From the NCBI RefSeq assembly GCF_023515995.1, contig NZ_CP097321.1:124001-188000 (forward strand): DNA of 64,000 nucleotides. The letters are read 5' to 3'. Position numbers and translations under genes: made by a program. Shown piece by piece: positions 9,641 to 17,358 of this stretch. Source of the DNA: Candidatus Mycobacterium methanotrophicum (GTDB lineage Bacteria > Actinomycetota > Actinomycetes > Mycobacteriales > Mycobacteriaceae). Positions within the stretch are counted from its first letter, which is position 1; each line of letters opens with the position of its first letter. A model generated the notes under the pieces. The model saw only the letters and a program-made list of their open reading frames with translations, did no database searches and was not told the DNA's origin.

Positions 9641-9656
9641 GTTTCCGCCGTGTTGC
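9641..9656 (-). promoter_or_regulatory. Candidate GlnR box upstream of nasA
   Basis: On the minus strand the site reads GCAAC-ACGGCG-GAAAC, 74 bp upstream of the nasA GTG. The published actinobacterial GlnR pattern is roughly gTnAC-n6-GaAAC; the second half-site matches exactly and the first differs at one position. Nitrogen control of nasA/nirBD by GlnR is established in mycobacteria, so this is a plausible activation site. Confidence 0.4.
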
Positions 9657-10511
9657 CTACACGAGTCGGAGATAAATCCAGCCGTTTGATCAGCCGCTAT
9701 GCGACCCGTGCTCTATGCCACCGGACCGGGCACAACATCGACATCCATGCCTACCCGGTTAACGTGATGGTTCACGTCGGTCTCGCCGGTGAGGTGAGCA
9801 ATTTTTATCGTGTCGATCACATTGCCGGAACGTTATCCGAACAATGCCGGTTCATGGTGGGACAACGCACCGCGACGGCTCAGACATACCGGACGCAGGG
9901 CGGCCAGAATACGAATAACCAACCGCCGCAGCAACATTCGCCGAGACAACGGGGTCCACAATCCTAGACAACGTATTCCTGACGGAGAAGGCAGGGGGCT
10001 TTGTTTGCAAGCCGGAGTTGCTGGCGGCGCCACTGATGAGATGTTCGTGACCGGTATGGGGTCAGTTCCGGTTCGTATGCGGCCCAACACGAATGCGCTC
10101 ACGCCTCATGGCGAGAGAGCTGGCGCACCCGCGGCCGCTGCTGGGTTATCGAGTTGTCGGCCGTGACGAAGGTCGATCCCGCCGGCGTTGACGTCCTGGT
10201 GTTGGCCGCCGCAGCAGGCAGGCGAAGCGGACATCGCATTTTGCCTTGCCGGAGTCCGAGGGACGACCAGTTGAGACCGCACTGGTAACCGTTTCACCTA
10301 AAAGGATCTGTTCGCAATCTTCCATTCCGTCGAGGATGCTGACACGGTCCGCCGTGCCTGACGAGTCCTCAGATCTGACAGCAACGGTTCTCCTCACGGC
10401 GGACGCATCGCGGTGGTGAAGTCTTCGTAGCGACTCGGCTACCCCAGCACAACCACCCTGCAACCGCCGTGTCGTCTGCTAATGGGCATCACAACGCCAA
10501 AAGGATGACGA
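9657..10511 (+). other. Intergenic region between nasA and glbN
   Basis: About 850 bp between divergent genes. Short ORFs here have no protein-like composition and no ribosome-binding sites. I see no tRNA, mobile element or clear terminator. AAAGGATGACGA just before the glbN start is its ribosome-binding site. The length suggests decayed sequence or a long regulatory region. Confidence 0.5.
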
Positions 10512-10874
10512 ATGCCCAGCATCTATGCGCAGATCGGCGGTGCAGAGGCACTAGAGACGGTCGTCGAGGACTTTTATGACCGGGTACTCGCCGATGACGA
10601 ATTGGCCAGCTTCTTCACCGGCACGAACATGGCGCGCCTCAAAGGTAAACAAGTGGAGTTTTTCGCCGCCGCCCTTGGCGGCCCCGAACCCTACACCGGA
10701 GCGTCGATGAGCCAGGTCCACCAGGGCCGCGGAATCACCATGCATCACTTCAACCTGGTCGCCGGACATCTCAGCGACAGCCTGAGCGCGGCCGGCGTTC
10801 CGGGTGACACCGTCGAACAGATTATTGGTGCGATCGCTCCGCTGGCCTCCGATATCGCCAGCGTGCACGCCTGA
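10512..10874 (+). CDS. glbN: Group I truncated haemoglobin (trHbN-like)
   Basis: A 120-residue 2-on-2 globin: MPSIYAQIGGAEALETVVED, then FYDRVLADD with the B10 tyrosine region, GKQVEFFAAALGGP, and MHHFNLVAGHL containing the proximal histidine. The length is typical for group I trHb. In mycobacteria trHbN oxidises nitric oxide to nitrate using oxygen. Its position beside nitrate and nitrite reductases suggests protection against NO made during nitrite reduction, or nitrate recycling, but it is divergently oriented and not in the nas operon. Confidence 0.9.
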   Translation: MPSIYAQIGGAEALETVVEDFYDRVLADDELASFFTGTNMARLKGKQVEFFAAALGGPEPYTGASMSQVHQGRGITMHHFNLVAGHLSDSLSAAGVPGDTVEQIIGAIAPLASDIASVHA

Positions 10875-10913
10875 CTGCCCAGGCGCTCACCACCGACTGC
10901 GCGATTCGACCCA

Positions 10914-11021
10914 GGCCGCGGGCTGTTCCTGACCACCGAGGCCATTGTTGCCGACAAGCCGGAGAAGGCGGCCGCTCCCGCGGCCGACCCGACCGGCGGC
11001 ATGGGCGGCAAGGACTTCTAG
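10914..11021 (+). pseudogene. 3' fragment of a groEL gene
   Basis: Immediately after glbN, one frame reads GLFLTTEAIVADKPEKAAAP, then a short acidic stretch, then GGMGGKDF and a TAG at 11019-11021. This is the characteristic C-terminus of mycobacterial GroEL (normally ending GGMGGMDF). No start codon or other GroEL sequence lies upstream: only about the last 35 codons remain, preceded by 40 bp of unrelated DNA after the glbN stop. The Met-to-Lys change in the tail suggests decay. It is a remnant of a duplicated or rearranged groEL locus. Confidence 0.8.
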
Positions 11022-11030
11022 GTTCGGCTA

Positions 11031-11066
11031 CGAAAGCCCGGTCCCCATCTGGCGACCGGGCTTTCG
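11031..11066 (+). terminator. Rho-independent-type hairpin after the groEL fragment
   Basis: A perfect 12-bp inverted repeat, CGAAAGCCCGGT with its complement around a 12-nt loop, is followed by TTTCGCG. It lies 9 bp after the groEL stop and probably moved with that fragment. It can now terminate glbN transcription. Confidence 0.75.
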
Positions 11067-11096
11067 TTTCGCGTCTAGCGCCGTGGACCCGCCGCT

Positions 11097-11495
11097 CTAC
11101 GGCTCGGAGAACACCACGCAGTCGTGCAGGCAGCCTTTCGCGCTCGCGGGCGAGTCCGCGTTCCGATGCAGCAGCGCGCGGCTCGGCACGACCTCGAGCG
11201 CAGTGGTGTCATCACCGGAGTCCGTCACCTCGGCCCGTCCGTCGACGATGAGCGAGTAGCCGCCCGGCTCGCGCGGTGGCCACAACAGGGTGACGTCGTT
11301 ACGATCGGCAAGGTTATTGCGGGTACGCCCCCTGATGAGCCCGACGTCCATTTTGCCGTCGCGCAGCACCGGTTCGACCGTCACCGTATGCACGCGATAG
11401 CCGTCATCGACGGTGATGAGATAGGCAAACCGGTAATCGCCCAAGGCAGCGGCCAGGCGTTTGAGATCCACTTTCTTCGCGCTCTTCGCGCCCAT
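11097..11495 (-). CDS. Pyridoxamine 5'-phosphate oxidase-fold protein (split barrel)
   Basis: A 132-residue protein with the split-barrel flavin-binding fold pattern: FAYLITVDDGYRVHTVTVEP, then RNNLADRNDVTLLWPP and GYSLIVDGRAEV. Members of this family use FMN or F420, or are plain flavin-binding proteins; the substrate cannot be told. The start is the ATG at 11495. It is convergent with the groEL fragment's terminator. Nothing links it to the nitrogen genes. Confidence 0.7.
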   Translation of the reverse strand: MGAKSAKKVDLKRLAAALGDYRFAYLITVDDGYRVHTVTVEPVLRDGKMDVGLIRGRTRNNLADRNDVTLLWPPREPGGYSLIVDGRAEVTDSGDDTTALEVVPSRALLHRNADSPASAKGCLHDCVVFSEP

Positions 11496-11531
11496 GTTGC
11501 AACCCTAGCTGTAGCTAGCGATCCTCGGTCG

Positions 11532-11805
11532 CTAGAACTTCGACAGTGCCTTGAGTTTTCCGCTGTTTCGGGTAGTAGGGCGAGCCTGGTCGATGGTGTC
11601 TGTGAGGTGAATGTCGATGGTGTGCAAGGCCTTTCGTAGCAATAGCGCGGCGAGGAGGGGGCGCAGCAGCCGGTCGTGCAGTTTGGTCTAGAAGATCGCG
11701 AACCGGAGTGCATCGCCGGTGAGCCGGTAGCGATTCTTAGCGGAGATGCGGGTGACGAGCCCGCTGATACGCAACCGGGCCAGATCGTAGCTGGGATGCG
11801 CGTGC
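11532..11805 (-). pseudogene. Decayed gene with winged-helix-like C-terminal region
   Basis: The minus strand reads DLARLRISGLVTRISAKNRY, then RLTGDALRFAIF, an in-frame TAG (11688-11690) and TKLHDRLLRPLLAALLLRKA, to a stop at 11532-11534. The pattern LARLRxxGL...RI...YRLT resembles a winged-helix tail seen in actinobacterial hypothetical proteins, where a tyrosine would replace the stop. The N-terminal part is not recognisable upstream. The internal stop and missing 5' end mark it as broken. Confidence 0.55.
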
Positions 11806-11906
11806 CGAGTCTCGCCCGGGGGATATGCGATGGACAGCGTGAGTGTTGACTGTCCTGCCCGGATTTAGGTTGCGGTCGCGCACCGAGCGACCGTGATATC
11901 ACGCGG

Positions 11907-12071
11907 GTGACCGACACTATCGGCGTGATCAAAAAGCGCCAGCCACACGTCGAAGTGTGCGTCTGCCGTGGAGTCCTCAAACCAGAGAAGGCCGAGAGAC
12001 TGCGAGATGCCGGTGACCTTCCACAGTGTGGTGCCTGCCGACCCACACGGAAGCACTGTCGGTTGAAGTGA
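11907..12071 (+). CDS. Possible small cysteine-rich protein
   Basis: GTG-started ORF of 54 residues containing VEVCVCRGVLKPEKAERLR and QCGACRPTRKHC, a CxC...CxxC...C pattern that could bind zinc. There is no clear ribosome-binding site, though a palindrome CGTGATATCACG lies just upstream. The composition is protein-like, but the zone is full of remnants, so this may be chance or a gene fragment. Confidence 0.25.
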   Translation: MTDTIGVIKKRQPHVEVCVCRGVLKPEKAERLRDAGDLPQCGACRPTRKHCRLK

Positions 12072-12223
12072 GCCTGTGCCGGCGGCGCCAGGGGCTACCC
12101 TCGCGGCCAATAAGCGCGGTAGGTGCGCCTGGCCTGCCACCGCGTGATAACGCCAGGCATCGCGGTATCGCTCCGAACTGCGGTCCGGCACCGCTTCGGC
12201 GTCAGCCAGGGGAAGGTTATGGG

Positions 12224-12589
12224 ATGTCGATGACGGCGCGTCGAGGTGTGCGAGGGCCTTCGCGCCGCGCGAGAGCGGAGGCACGCACCGCCAGTCGGCT
12301 TCTGGCCACGGTGGTTTCGGTGGCCGGTCTTGTGGTTGCGGCGTGCGGTGCCCAAACCTCCGGCAGTGACCACCAGACCCGCCACCCCAGTGGCGCGGCG
12401 ATCCTCAATACGACGACCGTCGGAGAGCTCGTGGCAGCCTTCACCGATGCGGGGCTCGCGGTGCCGAACGCCCACGATGTCGGGCCGCAGAAATGTCCGC
12501 AGATCGGCTGTATTGACGCCGTGGACACCGACACCGTCGATCGCCCAACTCGCCATGGGCGTGTCCGCGATGTATTGAGCAAGTTCTGA
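12224..12589 (+). pseudogene. Truncated mycobacterial lipoprotein
   Basis: From the ATG at 12224 the product starts MSMTARRGVRG, followed by an arginine-rich stretch, a hydrophobic signal and lipobox VVAAC. After this come TVGELVAAFTDAGLAVPNAH and QKCPQIGCIDAVDTDTV. This N-terminal half resembles a family of small mycobacterial lipoproteins. From about 12540 the reading frame enters unrelated sequence and stops at 12589, so the C-terminal half appears lost by rearrangement. The upstream GGGAAGG could serve as ribosome-binding site. Confidence 0.5.
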
Positions 12590-12611
12590 GAGGCGGCGAG
12601 ACGAGTCTGTC

Positions 12612-12956
12612 CTACCACGTGGCGCGACTGCGGCACGGTCGAGGCCGAGGGTTGATATCGCGATCAGGACAGCCGCTGCAACTTGACGCGACCAGTCGGT
12701 GCGCCATTCCCAGCGCCCGGTCCGGATTCGACGGAACTGGTTCGACAGTGCGCTTGGCATAGCCACTGATCAACTCTTTCGCAAAGTCGATGGCACGGTC
12801 GTTGGTGGCCTGACGGGCGTCGACGAAGTGATCGTGCGCCACGTCGGCAGGCAGGGCTTCATAAAGCGCGTCCCCAACCTGGTGGATGATGTTCGCAGCA
12901 ACAGCCTCTAACTGGCGATCACCGTCAGTCATTCGGGCGCCGTTCAGCTCATTCAT
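12612..12956 (-). CDS. Hypothetical protein, convergent with the truncated lipoprotein
   Basis: 114 residues from the ATG at 12956, which has a strong ribosome-binding site (AGAAGGGAGA). The N-terminal 75 residues look globular and helical (IIHQVGDALYEALPADVAH, ATNDRAIDFAKELISGYAK); the C-terminal 35 are proline/arginine-rich with two cysteines and may be a changed tail. The frame is open further upstream, and an alternative ATG at 13094 preceded by AGGAG would add 46 residues. I do not recognise the family. Confidence 0.5.
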   Translation of the reverse strand: MNELNGARMTDGDRQLEAVAANIIHQVGDALYEALPADVAHDHFVDARQATNDRAIDFAKELISGYAKRTVEPVPSNPDRALGMAHRLVASSCSGCPDRDINPRPRPCRSRATW

Positions 12957-13143
12957 CTTGTCTCCCTTCTGATCTACCGTTACCGGAGAGCTCATAGGCA
13001 CTAGCGAGGCTGGCTGACGTTCGATCGACTGTCCAAAGACCGCATTCAGTACAGATGCCCGTATTGAAAGATCATCTCTCGCAGTCGTGAACATCTCGCC
13101 CAACTCCTGTCTTGTTGGTACCGCCACCGGAGCGGCGTTGAGT

Positions 13144-13168
13144 GTCCTCGACGAGGTTCGTCGAGGAC
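13144..13168. repeat. 25-bp perfect palindrome beside the IS256 insertion
   Basis: GTCCTCGACGA, a 3-nt GGT loop, then the complement TCGTCGAGGAC. The right arm overlaps the 8-bp target duplication of the neighbouring insertion sequence. It could be a terminator or a recombination/resolution site that attracted insertion. Confidence 0.7.
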
Positions 13169-13172
13169 TGCG

Positions 13173-14628
13173 GGGTCTATCGCTGATTTGGTGTAAGTGG
13201 TTCTGACCGCCCCGGCGTGGGGCAGAAGGAATCGCTGTGATGACGAACACACTCAAGGGCGTGGATGCCCAGGTGAAGGAGTCGCCGGCCCAGGCTGGCG
13301 AGAACGTGGATGAGGCGGCCGTTGCGGCCCGTGAGCTGTCCGGGGCCGAGCGGGTGCTGGTGGGCGATCTGGTACGCCAGGCGCGCGCCGAGGGGGTCGC
13401 GCTGACCGGTCCGGCGGGGCTGCTCAAAGCGCTGACCAAGACGGTGCTGGAAGCGGCACTCGAAGAGGAGATGACCGAGCATCTCGGTTACGACAAGCAC
13501 GCCGCGGCCGGCCGCGGAAGTGGCAACTCGCGCAACGGCTCTCGCACCAAGAAGGTGATCACCGATGCGTGCGGGCAAGTCGAGATCGAGGTGCCCCGCG
13601 ACCGCAACGGGACCTTCGAGCCGGTAGTGGTCGGCAAGGGTAAACGTCGGGTCTCCGACGTGGATCGGGTGGTGCTGTCGCTGTACGCCAAAGGCCTTAC
13701 CACAGGCGAGATTTCGGCTCACTTCGCCGACGTTTACGGGGCCTCGGTGTCCAAGGACACCGTCTCACGGATCACCGACCGGGTGATCGAGGAGATGCAG
13801 ACGTGGTGGTCACGGCCGCTGGAGAAGGTGTACGCCGCGGTGTTCATCGATGCGATCATGGTCAAGATCCGCGACGGCCAGGTCCGCAACCGGCCGGTCT
13901 ACGCCGCGATCGGTGTGGACCTCGACGGCAACAAGGACATCCTGGGGATGTGGGCCGGCGACGGCGACGGGGAGTCAGCCAAGTTTTGGCTGGCGGTGCT
14001 GACCGACCTGAAGAATCGCGGTGTCAAGGACATCTTCTTTTTGGTCTGCGACGGGCTAAAAGGGTTGCCCGACAGCGTGTCTGCGGCGTTCCCGCTGGCC
14101 ACGGTGCAGACCTGCATCATTCACCTGATCCGCAACACCTTCCGGTACGCCTCGCGCAAGTACTGGGACAAGATCAGCGTCGACCTCAAGCCGATCTACA
14201 CCGCGGCCAACGCGACCGAGGCCCGGATGCGTTACGAGGAGTTCGCCGAGAAGTGGGGCAAGCCCTACCCGGCGATCAAGCGGCTGTGGGACAACGCGTG
14301 GGACGAGTTCATCCCTTTCCTGGACTACGACGTCGAGATCCGTCGAGTGTTGTGCTCTACCAACGCAATTGAGAGCCTCAACGCGCGCTACCGACGGGCG
14401 GTGCGAGCACGTGGACACTTCCCAAACGAGCAGGCGGCACTCAAGGCGCTCTACCTGGTGACCCGGTCACTGGATCCCAAGGGTACCGGGCAGACGAAGT
14501 GGGCCGTACGCTGGAAACCAGCGCTCAACGCCCTGGCGATCACGTTCGCCGATCGCATGCCAGCTGCAGAAGAACGCTGACCGAGAAAATCCGAGAAATG
14601 CCACTTACACCGAATATCGGACAGTCCC
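13173..14628 (+). mobile_element. Intact IS256-family insertion sequence with 8-bp target duplication
   Basis: 1456 bp bounded by imperfect 28-bp inverted repeats (left at 13173, right ending 14628) that share the inner block GGTGTAAGTGG and begin GGG. Both flanks carry the direct repeat GGACTGCG (13165-13172 and 14629-14636), an 8-bp target duplication as expected for IS256. The single transposase gene is full length, so the copy is probably recent and potentially active. Confidence 0.9.
13237..14580 (+). CDS. IS256-family transposase (DDE, mutator type)
   Basis: 447 residues with the IS256/MULE signature. The N-terminal segment includes MTEHLGYDKH and NSRNGSRTKKVITDACGQVE; the catalytic core has VFIDAIMVKIRDGQVRN (first Asp), FFLVCDGLKGLPDSV (second Asp), CIIHLIRNTF and CSTNAIESLNARYRRA (with the catalytic Glu). 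The start is GTG 13237 or ATG 13240, both served by AGAAGGA. No frameshift or stop is seen. Confidence 0.95.
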   Translation: MMTNTLKGVDAQVKESPAQAGENVDEAAVAARELSGAERVLVGDLVRQARAEGVALTGPAGLLKALTKTVLEAALEEEMTEHLGYDKHAAAGRGSGNSRNGSRTKKVITDACGQVEIEVPRDRNGTFEPVVVGKGKRRVSDVDRVVLSLYAKGLTTGEISAHFADVYGASVSKDTVSRITDRVIEEMQTWWSRPLEKVYAAVFIDAIMVKIRDGQVRNRPVYAAIGVDLDGNKDILGMWAGDGDGESAKFWLAVLTDLKNRGVKDIFFLVCDGLKGLPDSVSAAFPLATVQTCIIHLIRNTFRYASRKYWDKISVDLKPIYTAANATEARMRYEEFAEKWGKPYPAIKRLWDNAWDEFIPFLDYDVEIRRVLCSTNAIESLNARYRRAVRARGHFPNEQAALKALYLVTRSLDPKGTGQTKWAVRWKPALNALAITFADRMPAAEER

Positions 14629-15041
14629 GGACTGCGATGCCAAGTGGCCTATGTAGTCGATCCTTGAGGCCTGTTCAGGCGGTTTCAAGAGGACCTTGCG
14701 GTGGCTCGGGGCCTGTCAAGGATCGTGTAGCAGGCGCGGCAGGATTGCTTGTTGCTTGTTGCCCGCGGCGGGTTGGGATCTGGTCGGGTAATTGCGTCAG
14801 GCCCGTAGCGCTGAGGTTGATGGTCATGCCCGGTTGGGACGTGTGCGTAGTCGATTGACGGCATATTTCGTGCAGGTGATACTGGCAGTGTGCTGGGCGG
14901 CTTTCTTGACCAGGTGGTAAGTGCTTCGGTGATTCGCCGTGCGTCGGGTCGGACGCGGTCCGCCGCCGCACCTCGGTTGGCTGGCGCGGTCGACGGCAGT
15001 GATTTCGCGTGGCCCCTGGCTGGCTGTGATGGTGAGTGGCG
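14629..15041. other. Non-coding stretch with a 9-bp inverted repeat and one promoter-like motif copy
   Basis: It holds an inverted repeat GATCCTTGA (14659-14667) / TCAAGGATC (14716-14724), and between them GGTTTCAAGAGGACC (14681-14695), a copy of the motif found before element operons at 16980, 30441, 32955 and 43016. No start codon lies at the usual distance on the minus strand, so the gene it once served may have been lost or separated by the IS256 insertion. A 51-codon GTG ORF (14890-15045) overlaps the next gene's start by 4 nt but shows no recognisable features. Confidence 0.5.
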
Positions 15042-15506
15042 ATGACGTTTTTTTCGGGGTCTGTCGAGGCGGTTATCGAGGCTGCACGGCAGCTCCTGGG
15101 TAGTGGTGAGGGCCCGGTGGATTGGCCTGCGGTCGGTGGTGGTCAGCCGTTGGTTGTTCCTGACGGTTGGGAGGGGCCCGCTGCCGAGGTTGTGGCGGTG
15201 CCGGCTGGGCGTCTGGCGGGGCAGCGTTCGGATCTTGATCTGGCCCGTAGTGGCGCGGCGGGGGCTGTCGCTGCCGCGGGGGCGATCTCACGGGAAGCGC
15301 ATAGTGCTCTTGATGCGCTCGAGGCTGCGTGGGCTCAGGACAAGTCTGCTTTTGCTGAGCAGTCGGGTTCCGTCGCTGGTAAGGGTTCGTTACTCCAGGC
15401 TGGAATCGCCCGGATCGATGAGGCGCGCGCGATTGTCCGAGAGGCTGCGGAGCGGTTTAGCGATGCGGGGCAGCAGCTTCGGCGTTTTGCGAGTGGTGAC
15501 CACTGA
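15042..15506 (+). CDS. DUF4226-like secreted-substrate-type helical protein
   Basis: 154 residues from ATG 15042 (a GTG at 15036 is also in frame). It begins MTFFSGSVEAVIEAARQLLG, then a WEGPAAE segment and long amphipathic helices (AHSALDALEAAWAQDKSAFA). The same layout forms the N-terminal domain of the NlpC/P60 protein at 26570-27787 (VIDAVDAVIHQARTLLGSG...GWDGTAAD). Such WxG-containing helical domains resemble T7SS-exported helical proteins. It probably belongs to the cell-envelope secretion machinery of the element, though it lies outside the main cluster. Confidence 0.55.
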   Translation: MTFFSGSVEAVIEAARQLLGSGEGPVDWPAVGGGQPLVVPDGWEGPAAEVVAVPAGRLAGQRSDLDLARSGAAGAVAAAGAISREAHSALDALEAAWAQDKSAFAEQSGSVAGKGSLLQAGIARIDEARAIVREAAERFSDAGQQLRRFASGDH

Positions 15507-15558
15507 TCCGATGAGGCAGTCTCGGATCGTTGATCATCGCGGGGCCGTGTAGCCCCTC
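15505..15558. terminator. Possible bidirectional terminator between convergent genes
   Basis: GATCCGA (15505-15511) with TCGGATC (15522-15528), followed by a short GGGGC-n6-GCCCC hairpin, lie between convergent genes ending at 15506 and 15561. The stems are short; this is only suggestive. Confidence 0.35.
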
Positions 15559-15560
15559 CC

Positions 15561-16202
15561 CTACCGCCAGTAAGTGGGAAGTTGCTGGACGGTGTCGCGA
15601 TAGTTGGGTTCTAGTGTCATGAGGTCGAGTTGGTAGTCGCGGCGGCGTGTGTCGGTCCAGTTGCCGACGCGGTCGATGAGCCAGTCGTACCAGTCGACGT
15701 CGAGGCCGCCGGCGGCCAGGCCGGCGCGGTAGGACGCCGTGGCGAGGTCTTGGTCGATGCTGGTGTTGACGATGTGGGCGGCGATGGTGATGCCGGTTTG
15801 AGCGCGGAGTTGCTGTTCGGTGTGTTCGATGTCGGTGAAGCATTGTTTGATGGCGTCGAACCATGCTTCCAGCGATTGTCGCCAGCCCACGCCCTGGTCA
15901 GGTTCCCAATCGGCGGGTGGGGTGGCCGCTAGGTCTTGAATGGCGTTGGCGTGGGCTTGGCGGTGTTCGTCGGGAAGGCTGTCGTTGGGACGGCTGCCGC
16001 CGGGGGGGTTTGCGGTCTTGGTGAGTTCGTCGCGCCAGGTGCCGGTCAGTGTTCCGTCGCGGGCGCTGAGGAGATGTAGGCGTAGGAGGGTGAGTTTTGT
16101 GCTGTGGTAATGGAATTCGGTGATCGATGCCTCGGTGTGGGTGAGGTGGCCGGCGAGGTCGCTGCTCCAGGTAGGTGGGGCTTGCTCGTCGTTGCTGGTC
16201 AT
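15561..16202 (-). CDS. Unknown helical protein, coupled to upstream gene
   Basis: 213 residues from ATG 16202 (MTSNDEQAPPTWSSDLAGHL). It looks mostly alpha-helical, with WRQSLEAWFDAIKQCFTDIE and IDQDLATASYRAGLAAGGLD. There is no signal peptide or membrane segment and I do not recognise a family. Its ATG overlaps the stop of the preceding gene by 4 nt (16199-16202), so the two form a translationally coupled pair. Confidence 0.6.
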   Translation of the reverse strand: MTSNDEQAPPTWSSDLAGHLTHTEASITEFHYHSTKLTLLRLHLLSARDGTLTGTWRDELTKTANPPGGSRPNDSLPDEHRQAHANAIQDLAATPPADWEPDQGVGWRQSLEAWFDAIKQCFTDIEHTEQQLRAQTGITIAAHIVNTSIDQDLATASYRAGLAAGGLDVDWYDWLIDRVGNWTDTRRRDYQLDLMTLEPNYRDTVQQLPTYWR

Positions 16203-16951
16203 CGCAGGTTGAGGCCTTCGATGGCGGTGAGGTTGTAGGGCGGCAGGATTGCGTGGGTGCGGCGGATGGCGGTGATGATGCGGGCGAAGGTGGTGGCGTG
16301 GTCGCCTCGGCGTTTGGGCGTGCTTGTGTCGAATTGGGTGTCGGCTTCGGTGAGGCCGAGTGTGGCGGGGGCGAGTGTTCCGCGTTCGCCTGCGGCGCTG
16401 ATGAATTCGATGCGGTAGCGGCCTTTGTGGTCCCAGCGCACGTGCTGGCCGTCGGACTGGGTGGGTGTGCCGTTCCACCGTTGCGGGCAGTAGACGAGGA
16501 GTTTCTCCCCGGTGCGCTGATGGACGAATTCGGCGCCATCGGTATCGAGTGTGCTCACCGGCAGAGGGTAGTCGATGTCGTCGATGTTGTTGTTGAAGAT
16601 GACGTCCCTGCTGGAGGTGATGGTTTCGGATTCAAACCATGTGCTGGCGGCCAGGCGGGCGGTGCGCCAGAGTTGCTCGATTTGTGAGCGCGATACGTTG
16701 TGTTCGAGGGTGAACCATCGGATTGCTTTGGCGTATGACTTGAGTTCGGTTGGTCTGTGACCAAGTTGGCTGGCGGCGTAGTGGTCGCTGAATCCGTGGC
16801 GGCGCATCGCCAAGTAGGCCAGGCCGAGGATCTCGCGTTCGACTAGTTCGGCTTCTTCGCGCCGTCGCTGGGCGTCGGCTGCGGCCGCGTGGACCGCGTT
16901 CACCGCGCCGCGCAGGTTGTCAGGGATCGCGGCGTCTGGGGCGGCGGGCAT
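16199..16951 (-). CDS. Unknown protein, first gene of a two-gene operon
   Basis: 250 residues beginning MPAAPDAAIPDNLRGAVNAV. The N-terminal 110 residues are helical (ILGLAYLAMRRHGFSDHYAA, then SYAKAIRWFTLEHNVSRSQI), which could include a DNA-binding helix pair; the rest is beta-rich. I do not recognise the family. There is no strong ribosome-binding site: the start lies 31 bp from an element-type promoter motif, so the mRNA may be leaderless. It is coupled to the gene at 15561-16202. Confidence 0.6.
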   Translation of the reverse strand: MPAAPDAAIPDNLRGAVNAVHAAAADAQRRREEAELVEREILGLAYLAMRRHGFSDHYAASQLGHRPTELKSYAKAIRWFTLEHNVSRSQIEQLWRTARLAASTWFESETITSSRDVIFNNNIDDIDYPLPVSTLDTDGAEFVHQRTGEKLLVYCPQRWNGTPTQSDGQHVRWDHKGRYRIEFISAAGERGTLAPATLGLTEADTQFDTSTPKRRGDHATTFARIITAIRRTHAILPPYNLTAIEGLNLR

Positions 16952-16958
16952 AGTTCTT

Positions 16959-16995
16959 GACGTTAAGCGCGTGATGGGGGGTTTTCCACAGGAGC
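16959..16995 (-). promoter_or_regulatory. ECF-like promoter motif before the 16951 gene
   Basis: On the minus strand: GCTCCTGTGGAAAACC, then after GGAAA exactly 20 nt to CGTC, then 7 nt to the ATG. The same layout occurs at 30419-30455 and 42995-43031, and more weakly at 32933-32970. The short distance from the -10-like CGTC to the ATG predicts a leaderless transcript. Confidence 0.55.
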
Positions 16996-17097
16996 TCGGC
17001 CGGGCGGGGGCTGGTTGTCCAACGGGGGCCGGCCGCGGTCTGTGTCATCGGAGCCGGCTTCGACGTCATGCCCGGCGTTGGGGGCTGTGGCTCTGTT

Positions 17098-17358
17098 TTA
17101 GTGTTTCACGCGGACTTCGACTTGCAGGCCCGCAAGAGTGGCCATATTCAGTAAGGCGTCGACGGTGAAGCGCTTTGTCTGACCGCTAACCAGGTGTGAA
17201 ATCCGAGGTTGTTTGACGCCAAGACGCAGGGCTGCTTCGGCTTGGGTCCAGCCGTTGTTGACGATTTGCTGATTGATCGCCTCGGCGAGCTGGGCCCTGA
17301 CGTCATCGCAGAGGGCGTGAATGTGGCCTGGCATCCGGCTTCCCGTGTCGTTTGACAT
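17098..17358 (-). CDS. XRE-family helix-turn-helix protein
   Basis: 86 residues with a central Cro/C1-type HTH: NGWTQAEAALRLGVKQPRIS, then SGQTKRFTVDALLNMATLAG. The size and layout resemble HigA-like antitoxins, but no toxin gene is adjacent. The ATG at 17358 lies inside the end of the IS200/IS605 element; the internal ATG at 17334 (MPGHIHALCDD) may be the original start. The insertion may therefore have separated it from its promoter or from a partner gene. Confidence 0.7.
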   Translation of the reverse strand: MSNDTGSRMPGHIHALCDDVRAQLAEAINQQIVNNGWTQAEAALRLGVKQPRISHLVSGQTKRFTVDALLNMATLAGLQVEVRVKH

